Of a stretch of DNA of 64,000 nucleotides, positions 27,597 to 36,073 are shown piece after piece. Position 1 is the first letter of the stretch, and every line of letters begins with the position of its first letter. Origin of the DNA: HGW-17 sp964516435 (GTDB taxonomy: Bacteria; Myxococcota_A; Polyangia; HGW-17). The translations under genes were made by a program, and so were the position numbers. The notes below the pieces were generated by a model that saw nothing but the letters and a program-made list of their open reading frames with translations, did not search any database and was not told the DNA's origin. The stretch lies in assembly GCA_964516435.1 (NCBI GenBank), contig CAZEZP010000092.1, positions 62,001-126,000 of the forward strand. The letters are read 5' to 3'.

Positions 27597-29651
27597 TTGG
27601 ACACTTTCGTTTTCGCTGACATCCTGGCTTTCGTCCTGTCCGTGGCGCTGGGGCTTTCCGTGTTCCTGCGGGAACGCCAGCGCTCTCTCTCCCTGCCGTT
27701 TTTTCTGTTCTCCTCTGCCGTCGGCGGGCTCTTCCTGCTCGGCGCGGCATGGCCGGCCGGCCTTTCCAGCGAGGCCGGCATCCTGCGATTGTTGCCGGTG
27801 CTCGCGGCGGGCGCGCTGGGGTTGCGCTTCTTCCATCTGTTCCTGCATGGCGCGCGGCCGTTTACCAACTGGAAGACGCCCGTGAGCGTGGCGGCGGCGC
27901 TTCTGGTCCTGCGGGCGGCGGGCAGTCTCGGGACGCCCGTGGTTCCCCCGTCGATCGCGGATTCGGGAGAGTTGCTGTTTTCGGCGTTCTGCACCGTCTG
28001 GGTGCTCGGCGACATGGTGCTGCTGGCGCGCCGGACCACCCACCGGGCGGCGATGGCCCGCATCCAGATGCTCATGGCGGCCACGGCATTGCTCGTCGTC
28101 GTGTTTTCATTGACGCGTCTCTCGGATTCGGGGTCCGCGCGCCACGTCGCCGGCAATGCGGCTGTGCTCCTGTACCTGTATTTTTTGAGCCAGACCATCC
28201 TGCACCAGCGCCTGCTGGACCTGGACGAGGTGCTCACGCGGCTGGCCGTGTCCGCGGTCGTGGTCGCGGGCATCACCTTCATCTTCTGGGGCATGCTGAC
28301 GTGGCTTCCGGACGGCGGCGGTGAATTCCGGGTGGTCCAACTGGCGGCCGGCGCCGTGGTGGTGGCCCTGCTGCTGGACCCGCTCTCCCTGTTCGCCCAC
28401 CGCTGGATTTTCCGCACACTCTTCTTCCGCCGGAAGGAACTGGAGTGGAGGCTTTCGGACATCGCCCGGAAACTGGACGTGCTGCCGGCGTCGGAAAACG
28501 CGGCGGCGGACCTGGTCATCGAAGGGCTCATGGAAAGCCAGCGCGTGCGCACCGCCTGCATGTACGCGCTTTCGGACACCCGGCCCGATTTCGTGCGGCT
28601 GGGCGCCATGGGACGCGATTTTCCCCTGTACGTTCCGCACGGCAACTGGCATGTGCTCTTCGAGCGCCTGCAGGCGGAGGACATGGTGACCCGCGAGGAC
28701 GCCGAACTGGAACTGGAGCGCCTGCGCCGGGGATTTCTGGTGTCGCGCTCGTCCTTCGACGTGCAGGCGGTCCTGCGCACGCTCGACGACCTGGCGGCGG
28801 ACGTGTGCTTCCCGCTGCGCACGCCCGGCGGAACGGTCGGATTCCTGGCGGTGGGAGACGTGGCCCGCAAGTATCCGTTCGTCAAGAGCGAGTTGCGGGC
28901 GTTCGTGGAACTGGCGCAGAAGGTGGGGGCGGTTTTCACCAGCCTGCGCCGGCAGGATTTCCTGCGCCGGCAGGAACGCCTGGCCGAACTGGGACGCCTG
29001 GCGGCCGGTCTGGCGCATGAGATCCGCAATCCCCTGGGCGCTATCTGGGGCGCCGTGCAGGTGCTCGAAAGCCCGCAGGCGCAGGAACTCGACGAAACGG
29101 CCCGGAGGGAATTCTTCCAGGTCATCGCCCAGGAAGTCCACCGGCTCAACCGGGTGGTATCGGATTTTCTGGAATATGCGCGTCCCACTCCGCCCTCCGA
29201 ATCGCCGGAGCCGGTGGAACTCCGGGAAACCCTGCAGCACATGCTGCCCCTGCTGGAAGGCACGCTGGGCGGCATTCCGCTGGAACTGGAGGCAGAAGAA
29301 GGACTGCGCATCGCCATGGACCCCGACCGGCTGCGCCAGGTGCTGCTCAATCTCCTGCTCAATGCCCGGGACGCGGTTCAGAAAGTGTCCGAACCCCGCG
29401 TCTTCCTGAAAGCCGGTCGCCGGGATGGCGAAGTTTTTCTGGAAATCGCCGATAACGGATGCGGGATTCCCCAGGAGCGGATCGCCCAGGTCTTCCTGCC
29501 GTTCTTCACGACGAAGGAAGGCGGCACGGGATTGGGGCTGCCCATCTGCGTACGGCTGATGGAGAATGCGAAAGGGCGCTTGTCCATCGCTTCGCATCCG
29601 GGCAGCACCGTGGTCACGCTCTTTTGGCCGGATCTCGCTGCCGAGGGGTGA
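27597..29651 (+). CDS. Membrane-bound sensor histidine kinase
   Basis: 684 residues. The start is taken as TTG at 27597, 3 bases after pepT, because the first membrane helix begins there and no ATG with a ribosome site precedes the hydrophobic region. About seven or eight helices fill residues 1-285 without a large periplasmic loop. A GAF-like region of about 150 residues follows ('TACMYALSDTRPDFVRLGAM'). Then come the dimerisation/phosphoacceptor box 'LAAGLAHEIRNPLGAI' (His474) and an HATPase domain with 'LLNLLLNARDAVQ', 'IADNGCGIP' and 'GGTGLGLPIC'. The layout recalls NtrB-like and PrsK-like kinases. No response regulator is adjacent, so the partner is unknown. Confidence 0.88.
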   Translation: MDTFVFADILAFVLSVALGLSVFLRERQRSLSLPFFLFSSAVGGLFLLGAAWPAGLSSEAGILRLLPVLAAGALGLRFFHLFLHGARPFTNWKTPVSVAAALLVLRAAGSLGTPVVPPSIADSGELLFSAFCTVWVLGDMVLLARRTTHRAAMARIQMLMAATALLVVVFSLTRLSDSGSARHVAGNAAVLLYLYFLSQTILHQRLLDLDEVLTRLAVSAVVVAGITFIFWGMLTWLPDGGGEFRVVQLAAGAVVVALLLDPLSLFAHRWIFRTLFFRRKELEWRLSDIARKLDVLPASENAAADLVIEGLMESQRVRTACMYALSDTRPDFVRLGAMGRDFPLYVPHGNWHVLFERLQAEDMVTREDAELELERLRRGFLVSRSSFDVQAVLRTLDDLAADVCFPLRTPGGTVGFLAVGDVARKYPFVKSELRAFVELAQKVGAVFTSLRRQDFLRRQERLAELGRLAAGLAHEIRNPLGAIWGAVQVLESPQAQELDETARREFFQVIAQEVHRLNRVVSDFLEYARPTPPSESPEPVELRETLQHMLPLLEGTLGGIPLELEAEEGLRIAMDPDRLRQVLLNLLLNARDAVQKVSEPRVFLKAGRRDGEVFLEIADNGCGIPQERIAQVFLPFFTTKEGGTGLGLPICVRLMENAKGRLSIASHPGSTVVTLFWPDLAAEG

Positions 29652-29811
29652 ATGCCTGACGTCCATCTTCCCCTACTGTTGTTGGGGAGAACCGACGGAC
29701 CGATGGCGGGAAACGGCTTTGCGGCGTGAAAAAGCCAACACGCAGCTTGAACTGGGAAGGGCGCTCATTTATGATGGCGTGCGAGTTTGGACGCGCACAG
29801 GAAGGTTTCTC

Positions 29812-31125
29812 ATGCACAAACAAGCCGTTTCGATCGTGTTGTCGTTGTTCGCGGCCGTGCTGCTGGCCGGGATGCCCGTGGCGAGCGTGCAGGCCAAGAA
29901 ACGCGTGGTCCTGCTGCCATTCGACGCGGATGACGCCAAGGAATCCGGGAAAACCATTCGCACCTTCATCCAGGATCTCCTGAAGAACAATTACGACTAC
30001 GTCCAGAAGAAGGATTTGAAGGAAGCCGAGGGAGAAGAAATCGATTTCCGCGACCTGACCCCGGACACCGTCAAGAAGTTTTCCAAGATGTTCTCCATCA
30101 CGGCGTGGGTTGGGGCTGAAATCAAAAAGGAAAAACTCGGGAAGTTCGTGTTCAGGACCAAGATCTACTCGTGGGAGACGGGAGAGATCCTGGAGCAGAA
30201 GGAATACACGTACAAGGGCAAGCCCTCCCAGAAGCAGATCGAGGAGATGGCCGCCCTGGTGCTCGAAACCGTCGAGGGAATGAAGGAATACACGCCTCCC
30301 GAAGAGCCCAAGGTGGAAGTCACGGCGCCCCAGGTGGAAGAGAAGGTCGAGAACCCGGAGCCGCTGGAACCGAGCAAGACCAAGATCCAGAAACCCCCCA
30401 AGGCCGTGGAGCCCAACCAGGTTCCGGCCCTCTCGGCGGGTCTGGTGTTCGGCTTCCTGATGCGCTCGCTCGATTTTTCGCCGGCCACCGAGCCCTACTA
30501 CAAGACGTCCTCGCCCAGCTTCGCTCCGCAGTTGCGCCTGGCGGTGTATCCGATGGCGCTGGCCGGCAGCGGGGATTCTATCGGCGCCCGGTTCGGTCTG
30601 AACCTCGCCGCCATGTTCATGCCCGGCTTCAAGAGCTATCCGGCCGACGACAAGGACAACGAGGTCGGCACCACGGTGTTCGATCTCAATGCCGCCCTTT
30701 CGTACCGGCAGCCCGTGGGTGACAATGTCCATGTCATTCCGCGGATCGGATACGCCATGCGTCAATGGACTTTTGCTAAAAAAGATGTGCTGGACGTGCC
30801 GGGCGTGTCGTATTCCTCCATCGACCTGGGCGCCGATGTCCGCCTGAACCTGGCCAACGTGGCCGTGGTGGAACTGGGCCTGAGTTTCTATCTGCCGCTG
30901 GCGGCCGGCGATCTGGCGGAAGGAAGTTACTATGGCGAGGCATCCCTGTTCGGCATGGCCGGCCGTTTCCTGTTCGGCTACAAGCTCGCCCCGCAGTTCG
31001 AAATTGTAGCGATGTTCGATTATTCCCGCTACCAGTTCAGTTTCAACGACAAGGGCGCGCGCAATGCCGACAGCGCCGCCGACCAGGTCATGCAGTTCGG
31101 CATCGGCGCCCGGTTCAATCACTGA
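29812..31125 (+). CDS. Exported protein: CsgG/TolB-N-like domain, Pro-rich linker, outer-membrane barrel
   Basis: 437 residues. An AGGAAGG site precedes ATG 29812, which begins a clear signal peptide cut after 'VASVQA'. Residues 28-150 look like the nucleotide-free alpha/beta fold found in CsgG, LpoB and TolB-N ('KRVVLLPFDADDAKESGKTI', 'FSITAWVGAEIKKEKLGKFV'). A Glu/Pro/Lys-rich linker (about 155-200) follows. The C-terminal half has alternating strands typical of an 8-10-strand barrel ('SAGLVFGFLMRSLDF' to 'QVMQFGIGARFNH'). The combination suggests an outer-membrane anchor with a periplasmic binding arm. Function unknown; the fold calls are from pattern only. Confidence 0.65.
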   Translation: MHKQAVSIVLSLFAAVLLAGMPVASVQAKKRVVLLPFDADDAKESGKTIRTFIQDLLKNNYDYVQKKDLKEAEGEEIDFRDLTPDTVKKFSKMFSITAWVGAEIKKEKLGKFVFRTKIYSWETGEILEQKEYTYKGKPSQKQIEEMAALVLETVEGMKEYTPPEEPKVEVTAPQVEEKVENPEPLEPSKTKIQKPPKAVEPNQVPALSAGLVFGFLMRSLDFSPATEPYYKTSSPSFAPQLRLAVYPMALAGSGDSIGARFGLNLAAMFMPGFKSYPADDKDNEVGTTVFDLNAALSYRQPVGDNVHVIPRIGYAMRQWTFAKKDVLDVPGVSYSSIDLGADVRLNLANVAVVELGLSFYLPLAAGDLAEGSYYGEASLFGMAGRFLFGYKLAPQFEIVAMFDYSRYQFSFNDKGARNADSAADQVMQFGIGARFNH

Positions 31126-31141
31126 TGGCCTTTCCCGTTTC

Positions 31142-32149
31142 ATGACCGCCCCTTCGCCGTCTCCCCATGCCCTGGACAGCGTGGGGCCCTTTCCGGAAGA
31201 AGAATTTCATCTGATCCTGGACATCGAAGACATTCTCGCGTGGGAATATGGCGGAAACTGGGCGGCCCGCATCGCCCGCAAATGGAACCGCATCATGCGC
31301 TTCCATGCGCTGGTGCTGGAGATGCCGCAGGCGGACCGCAGCCGGTTGGTGGAAGGCGAACTGGGGTCCGAACTGGACATTCTCGGCTATGCCCATCTCG
31401 GAGATTTCGATCTGCGCCTGCCGGGACGGACGATTTTGGGCAAGGCGCTCATCGACCTGGAGATTTCCTTCTGGGCCTTCGTTTCCGCCTGCGTGGAGGA
31501 ATACGTGGGCGACGGGGAGCAGCGCGCCATGCTGCTGGAAAAGGTGGAGCGCACCCTGTGCGGCCGGATCTACAACCGCATGACGGCCGAACTTCTGGCT
31601 TCGGTGGTTTCGGCTCCCCAGGTGGCCGAGAAGCATCGCCGGCAGGCCGCGGCCTTCCTCCTGTCGCTGTGGGAAGACACGGCGGTGATGGCCATGCGCA
31701 ATTTCGCTCCGCTCCTCGAGAGCATCTGGGATGCCCGCCGGCGTGTGCACGTTTCCATGGGCACCCTCATGGGGATTTCCGAGATCTCCCAGTTGCTGGA
31801 ACTGGGCGCCACGCCGCACTTCGTGGACTTTTTCGCGCGCAACTTCGAGGAAGCGGAAATCGCGGAAGCCTTCCAGGAATTCCTGTTCGGCATCACCTAC
31901 GAGGAATTGCTGGAAAAAACGCGGGAGAGAGAGCAGAAGGGGCTTGCATCCGCCAGGGGTCTGGACTTAGATGCAACCGGGTTGCCGCGGGGACTCGGCA
32001 ATAGTCTGGTGGAGCGTTCCCTGGGCATCTACCGCTTCTTCAAGAAGCGGATCCAGGAAGCACGCAGCCGCCGCATCACCGGCGCGGCAGGCCCGAAGCG
32101 CATCGCCGAGGAATATTTGCTTCTGTACTTCATCGAGCACCGGCTGTAG
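31142..32149 (+). CDS. Helical protein of unknown function upstream of ffh
   Basis: 335 residues, no signal peptide or membrane helix, almost entirely helical by composition. I recognise no domain. It is rich in Glu/Arg/Leu heptad-like stretches ('LYEELLEKTRERE'-type segments near residue 260) and ends 'KRIAEEYLLLYFIEHRL'. The ATG at 31142 lies 17 bases after the preceding stop and has no good ribosome site, so the start is uncertain. It stands 37 bases ahead of ffh, suggesting shared transcription. Confidence 0.7.
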   Translation: MTAPSPSPHALDSVGPFPEEEFHLILDIEDILAWEYGGNWAARIARKWNRIMRFHALVLEMPQADRSRLVEGELGSELDILGYAHLGDFDLRLPGRTILGKALIDLEISFWAFVSACVEEYVGDGEQRAMLLEKVERTLCGRIYNRMTAELLASVVSAPQVAEKHRRQAAAFLLSLWEDTAVMAMRNFAPLLESIWDARRRVHVSMGTLMGISEISQLLELGATPHFVDFFARNFEEAEIAEAFQEFLFGITYEELLEKTREREQKGLASARGLDLDATGLPRGLGNSLVERSLGIYRFFKKRIQEARSRRITGAAGPKRIAEEYLLLYFIEHRL

Positions 32150-32186
32150 CGGTGCAAACCGTTCAAGAGTCGTCGTGGAGTGAGAC

Positions 32187-33839
32187 ATGCTGGATACACT
32201 GACCCAAGGATTCCGGGCCGCCCGACACAAGATCATGGGCATGGCCGAAATCAACGAGGACAACATCGGCGAGGCCCTGCGCGACGTGCGCATGGCGCTT
32301 CTGGAGGCCGACGTCGATTTCCGCGTGGCCAAGGAGTTTCTGAACAAGGTCAAGGAAAACATGATGGGGCAGGTGCTCCAGGTGAAGACCGCCGGCAAGC
32401 TCGGCCAGAAGATGCGGGTGAGTCCGGGCGAGCACTTCATCAAGTCCTGCTACGACGAGCTCGTCTCGCTGATGGGACCCGTGGACACGTCGCTGGATCT
32501 GCCGAAGAAGGGCATGGCCGTGTTCATGATGGTGGGGCTCCAGGGCTCCGGAAAGACCACCACGTGCGCCAAGCTCGCCCGCTATCTCGAGAAGAAATAC
32601 CAGCGCAAGCCGTTGCTCGTGGCCGCGGACGTGTACCGTCCCGCCGCCGTGGAGCAGTTGAAGGTGCTCGGTGCACGCCTGGGGTATCCCGTCTATTTCG
32701 AAGATGGAGTGCAGGATCCCCCCGGCATCTGCGAGCGGGCAATCGTTCATGCAAAAATGAACGGTCGTGATGCCGTCCTGCTGGACACGGCCGGCCGGCT
32801 GGCCATCGACGAGCCGCTGATGCAGGAATTGGCCGAAATCAAGAAGCGCGTGCAGCCGGGCAACATCTTCCTGGTGCTCGATGCCATGATCGGCCAGGAT
32901 GCCGTGAAGACGGCCAAGGCTTTCGACGAGCGGCTCGACATCACCGGCGCCATCCTCACCAAGCTCGACGGCGACGCCCGCGGCGGTTCCGCCCTGTCCG
33001 TCAAGACCGTCACCGGCAAGCCCATCAAGTTCCTGGGAATCGGCGAAAGCCTGGACAAACTGGAGGAATTCCGGCCCGAGGGCATGGCCCAGCGCATCCT
33101 GGGCATGGGCGACGTGGTAGGGCTCGTCAAGGACTTCGAGGAGGTAGTGGACGCCGAGAAGGCCGAGGAGGACGCCCAGCGCATGCTGGCGGGCAAGTTC
33201 GACATGGCCGACTTCCTGGAGCAGATCCGCATGATCCAGAAGATGGGATCGCTCAAGGACATGATCGAGAAACTGCCCTTCTTCCCGGACGGCCTGCCCA
33301 AGGACGTGGTCATCGACGACCGGGAACTCAAGCGCATCGAGGCCATCATCCAGTCCATGACCGTGGCCGAGCGCAAGCGTCCGGACCTGTTCTTCCAGTT
33401 GCCCAACGACTGGTTCACCCGCATGAAGATGAAGCAGGCCAAGAAGATTCCGATCACGTTCGACGAGCGCCGCGTGGCCCGCGTGGCCAGGGGTTGCGGC
33501 CGGCAGCCCGAGGACGTGCGCCAGTTGCTCATCCGCTTCGTCACCATGCGCCAGATCATGGGGGCGCTGGGGCAGAACCAGGGTTTGCTCAGCAAGATCC
33601 CGGGCTTCCGGCAACTGGCCCAGATGAAGGCCATGAAGGAACTGGACGTGGGCGAGTTGATGAGTTTCGCGGGCATGGGCGGCCCGGCGCCGGGCGCCCT
33701 GCCGGACGAGGAGATGGGCGGTCCCGCTTCTGCGGCCGCCATGCGCCGCCGGGTCCAACTGTCGGCCGCCGAGAAGGAGAAACTGCGCAAGAAGCGCAAG
33801 GAATCGCGCAAGGCCCGCAAGGCGAACAAGAAGAAGTGA
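32187..33839 (+). CDS. ffh: Signal recognition particle protein Ffh, with enlarged M domain
   Basis: 550 residues against about 450 in most bacteria. It binds 4.5S RNA and signal sequences and, with FtsY, directs nascent proteins to the membrane. The NG GTPase is complete: 'GLQGSGKTTTCAKLA', 'DVYRPAAVEQL', 'LLDTAGRL', 'LTKLDGDARGG' and 'GIGESLDKLEEF'. In the M domain, 'RIEAIIQSMTVAERKRPDLF' is followed by about 25 extra residues (to 'PITFDERR'), and the RNA-binding motif reads 'RRVARVARGCG' rather than SRR.RIA.GSG. The C-terminus is a Lys/Arg-rich tail. GGAGTGAGAC precedes the ATG. It is followed after 4 bases by an envelope protein gene. Confidence 0.94.
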   Translation: MLDTLTQGFRAARHKIMGMAEINEDNIGEALRDVRMALLEADVDFRVAKEFLNKVKENMMGQVLQVKTAGKLGQKMRVSPGEHFIKSCYDELVSLMGPVDTSLDLPKKGMAVFMMVGLQGSGKTTTCAKLARYLEKKYQRKPLLVAADVYRPAAVEQLKVLGARLGYPVYFEDGVQDPPGICERAIVHAKMNGRDAVLLDTAGRLAIDEPLMQELAEIKKRVQPGNIFLVLDAMIGQDAVKTAKAFDERLDITGAILTKLDGDARGGSALSVKTVTGKPIKFLGIGESLDKLEEFRPEGMAQRILGMGDVVGLVKDFEEVVDAEKAEEDAQRMLAGKFDMADFLEQIRMIQKMGSLKDMIEKLPFFPDGLPKDVVIDDRELKRIEAIIQSMTVAERKRPDLFFQLPNDWFTRMKMKQAKKIPITFDERRVARVARGCGRQPEDVRQLLIRFVTMRQIMGALGQNQGLLSKIPGFRQLAQMKAMKELDVGELMSFAGMGGPAPGALPDEEMGGPASAAAMRRRVQLSAAEKEKLRKKRKESRKARKANKKK

Positions 33840-33843
33840 TTTC

Positions 33844-34821
33844 ATGCAGCGATTGGGAATTCTCGCATTCGTTTCCTTCCTCCTGATGCCCGGCGCCGTC
33901 TTCGCCACCGAGCCGCGGCTGTCCGCCACCGGCGGCGGGGGCGTGATGCTCAATCTCAACGGACGCATGGCGGATGGGGTGTCCGCCACGGCCATCGCCC
34001 TGGGTGCAGGAGGGGAAATGTCCATGCCCCGCCTGCTGGGGGAATGGGATCTCCGGGGAGTTTTCGGCCTGGACATGGCGGTCTTTCCCGGCACGGCGTT
34101 CGTGGGCGATGCGTTGCTGATGGCCGGCGCGGCGCGGCAGTTCCATTTTCTGTCCCAGATCTGGGACATGGCGTTTTCGGCCGGTCCCGCGCTGACGCTG
34201 GCGCCGACCCGGGATGCCGGTGCGCGATGGGTTTCCACGCGTCTGCAGGCCGATCTACGATGTGAAACTTGCCCGTTCGGGGCCGGGATCTCCCTGTTTC
34301 TGCAGCAGATCTGGATGTCCAATGCCGCCGATCCCTGGATGCTGGGGATTTCCCTCACGGTGCGGTTCGACTTCTGGGGAAAACCTGCCCGCCGGATGCC
34401 CGTTCGCACCGCGTCGGCGCCTGCCGTTCCGGTGAATGCGCAGGACGAGGACGGCGATGGGGTGCTGCTCGAGGCGGATCGCTGCCCGCACAGTTCTCCC
34501 GGTGCGAAGGTGCAGGCGAACGGTTGCGAGGCGGTGGCCGACGGCATGAAACTGGCCGCCGGCATCTTCGCTGCGGGCTCGGCCGATCTGACGGCCGTCG
34601 GGGAGCGCGAGTGCGCCCGTGTGGCCGAACTCATGGCCGCCAACCCGCAACTGGCGCTCGTCCTGCAGGTGGGTGCTGCCACGGATGCCCTGGCCCAGGC
34701 GCGATTCCTGGCCCTTTTCCGGAAGTTGGAGGCACTGGGTGTGGCGCCGGCGCGGATCCTGTCGGAAGTCCGCGCGCAACCGTCCGAGGATGTGACGCTG
34801 TCCTTCCGGCTGGTGCTGTGA
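33844..34821 (+). CDS. Exported OmpA-like protein with a thrombospondin type 3-like calcium motif
   Basis: 325 residues with a signal peptide cut after 'GAVFA'. Residues 22-190 have barrel-like alternation ('VMLNLNGRMADGVSATAIAL', 'MLGISLTVRFDFWGK'). A short linker carries 'DEDGDGVLLEADRCPHSSPG', a type 3 thrombospondin-like calcium motif with one disulfide. The last 100 residues resemble a divergent OmpA peptidoglycan-binding domain ('KLAAGIFAAGSADLTAVGER') without its usual conserved Asp/Arg pair. It probably links the outer membrane to peptidoglycan. It starts 4 bases after ffh and its stop overlaps a possible GTG start of the kinase gene. Confidence 0.75.
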   Translation: MQRLGILAFVSFLLMPGAVFATEPRLSATGGGGVMLNLNGRMADGVSATAIALGAGGEMSMPRLLGEWDLRGVFGLDMAVFPGTAFVGDALLMAGAARQFHFLSQIWDMAFSAGPALTLAPTRDAGARWVSTRLQADLRCETCPFGAGISLFLQQIWMSNAADPWMLGISLTVRFDFWGKPARRMPVRTASAPAVPVNAQDEDGDGVLLEADRCPHSSPGAKVQANGCEAVADGMKLAAGIFAAGSADLTAVGERECARVAELMAANPQLALVLQVGAATDALAQARFLALFRKLEALGVAPARILSEVRAQPSEDVTLSFRLVL

Positions 34822-34841
34822 CGGCGAGTCAGGTGCAAGGC

Positions 34842-36032
34842 ATGCTGTTTTGTTCCCGCTGCCGCAAACTGTTCCATGACGACGGGGAAATCTGTCCGTT
34901 CTGCGGCGGCGATCTGGGATCTCCGCCCGACCCGCGCATGGGTACGAAGGTGGGATCCTACCTGCTGCTCGACGTGCTCGGGCGAGGCGGCATGGGCAAG
35001 GTCTACAAGGCCGAGCACGTCTTCATCGGGCGGACCTTCGCCGTCAAGGTGCTGCATCCGCGTTTCAAGGACTACCGGGAATACGTGGAGCGCTTCCTGT
35101 TCGAGGCGCGCGCGGCCGCCCGCATCCAGCATCCCAACATCGTGCAGATCACGGATTTCGGCTACACCGACGACGGCATCCCGTTCTTCGTCATGGAATA
35201 CATGGAAGGCGAGGAACTCGTGGATCTCATCGACCGCGACGCGCCCCTGCCTGTGTACCGCGCGGTGAACATCCTCACGCAGGTGGCTTCCGCGCTGGCG
35301 GCCTGCCACGAGGCGGGCATCGTGCATCAGGACCTCAAGCCCGAAAACATCTTCCTGGTGCGCCGGCGGGGCCGCCGGCAACTGGTGCATCTGCAGGACG
35401 ATCCGCTCCAGCCCTTCCGCCTCGAGTACGAGGATACCTACGACCAGGTGAAGATCCTGGATTTCGGCGTCGCCCATCTGGCGCGCATCCAGACCGAGAA
35501 CACCATCGCCGGCACTCCCGAGTACATGGCGCCCGAACAGGCCCGCGGCATCATCGGCGACTTCCGAAGCGACATCTACAGTTGCGGCGTGATTTTTTAT
35601 GAGATGCTCACCGGGGAACTTCCGTTTTCTGCAGAAAGCGCCGACGAACTCTTCCAGAAGACCCTGCTCGAGCCGGTGGTTCCACCGGGCGTGCGTTTTC
35701 CCAATCTGCGCCTGCCGCCGGCCGTGGACGTCTTCATCTCCCGCTGCCTGGCCAAGAATCCGGACGAGCGCTACCAGAGCATGGACGATTTCCTGCTGGG
35801 GCTGCGTTCCTGCTTCGGCAGCGTGTTCTATTCGCGGGATCTTCCCACGATCCTGGAAAGGCAGCCCGACATTCCGGACGAACTGCGCGCGGATCTCCGG
35901 GCGCTTTTCGATTCGGGAAAACTCGACCGCCACAGCACCGTGCAGAAGGCCCGCACCACGCGTCCTCCCGCTCCGGAAATCGATCCTTCCCTGAAAGCCG
36001 ATCTGAACAGCCTGTTCAAGAAGAAAAAATGA
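34842..36032 (+). CDS. Ser/Thr protein kinase, non-RD type, with N-terminal zinc ribbon
   Basis: 396 residues. An N-terminal zinc ribbon (Cys4, Cys7, Cys18, Cys21) precedes a eukaryote-type kinase: 'LGRGGMGKVYKAEH', 'FAVKVLH', catalytic loop 'HQDLKPENI' (His162-Gln163-Asp164), 'DFGVAHLA' (Asp207) and 'GTPEYMAPEQARG'. Gln replaces the Arg of HRD, so it is a non-RD kinase that may not need activation-loop phosphorylation. The two Asp are 43 residues apart instead of about 18-20, because of a basic insert ('RRRGRRQLVHLQDD'). There is no membrane helix. A GTG at 34818, overlapping the previous stop, is an alternative start; 34842 puts the ribbon at the N-terminus as in the kinase at 38302. Confidence 0.9.
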   Translation: MLFCSRCRKLFHDDGEICPFCGGDLGSPPDPRMGTKVGSYLLLDVLGRGGMGKVYKAEHVFIGRTFAVKVLHPRFKDYREYVERFLFEARAAARIQHPNIVQITDFGYTDDGIPFFVMEYMEGEELVDLIDRDAPLPVYRAVNILTQVASALAACHEAGIVHQDLKPENIFLVRRRGRRQLVHLQDDPLQPFRLEYEDTYDQVKILDFGVAHLARIQTENTIAGTPEYMAPEQARGIIGDFRSDIYSCGVIFYEMLTGELPFSAESADELFQKTLLEPVVPPGVRFPNLRLPPAVDVFISRCLAKNPDERYQSMDDFLLGLRSCFGSVFYSRDLPTILERQPDIPDELRADLRALFDSGKLDRHSTVQKARTTRPPAPEIDPSLKADLNSLFKKKK

Positions 36033-36073
36033 TTTCTCCGTCGTCCGCCGTGCCGCGAACGGGCCGCACATGA

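Noticed and set aside
29668..29689. TCCCC/GGGGA hairpin after the histidine kinase gene
   Set aside because: The stem is only five pairs with a ten-base loop and no T-run.
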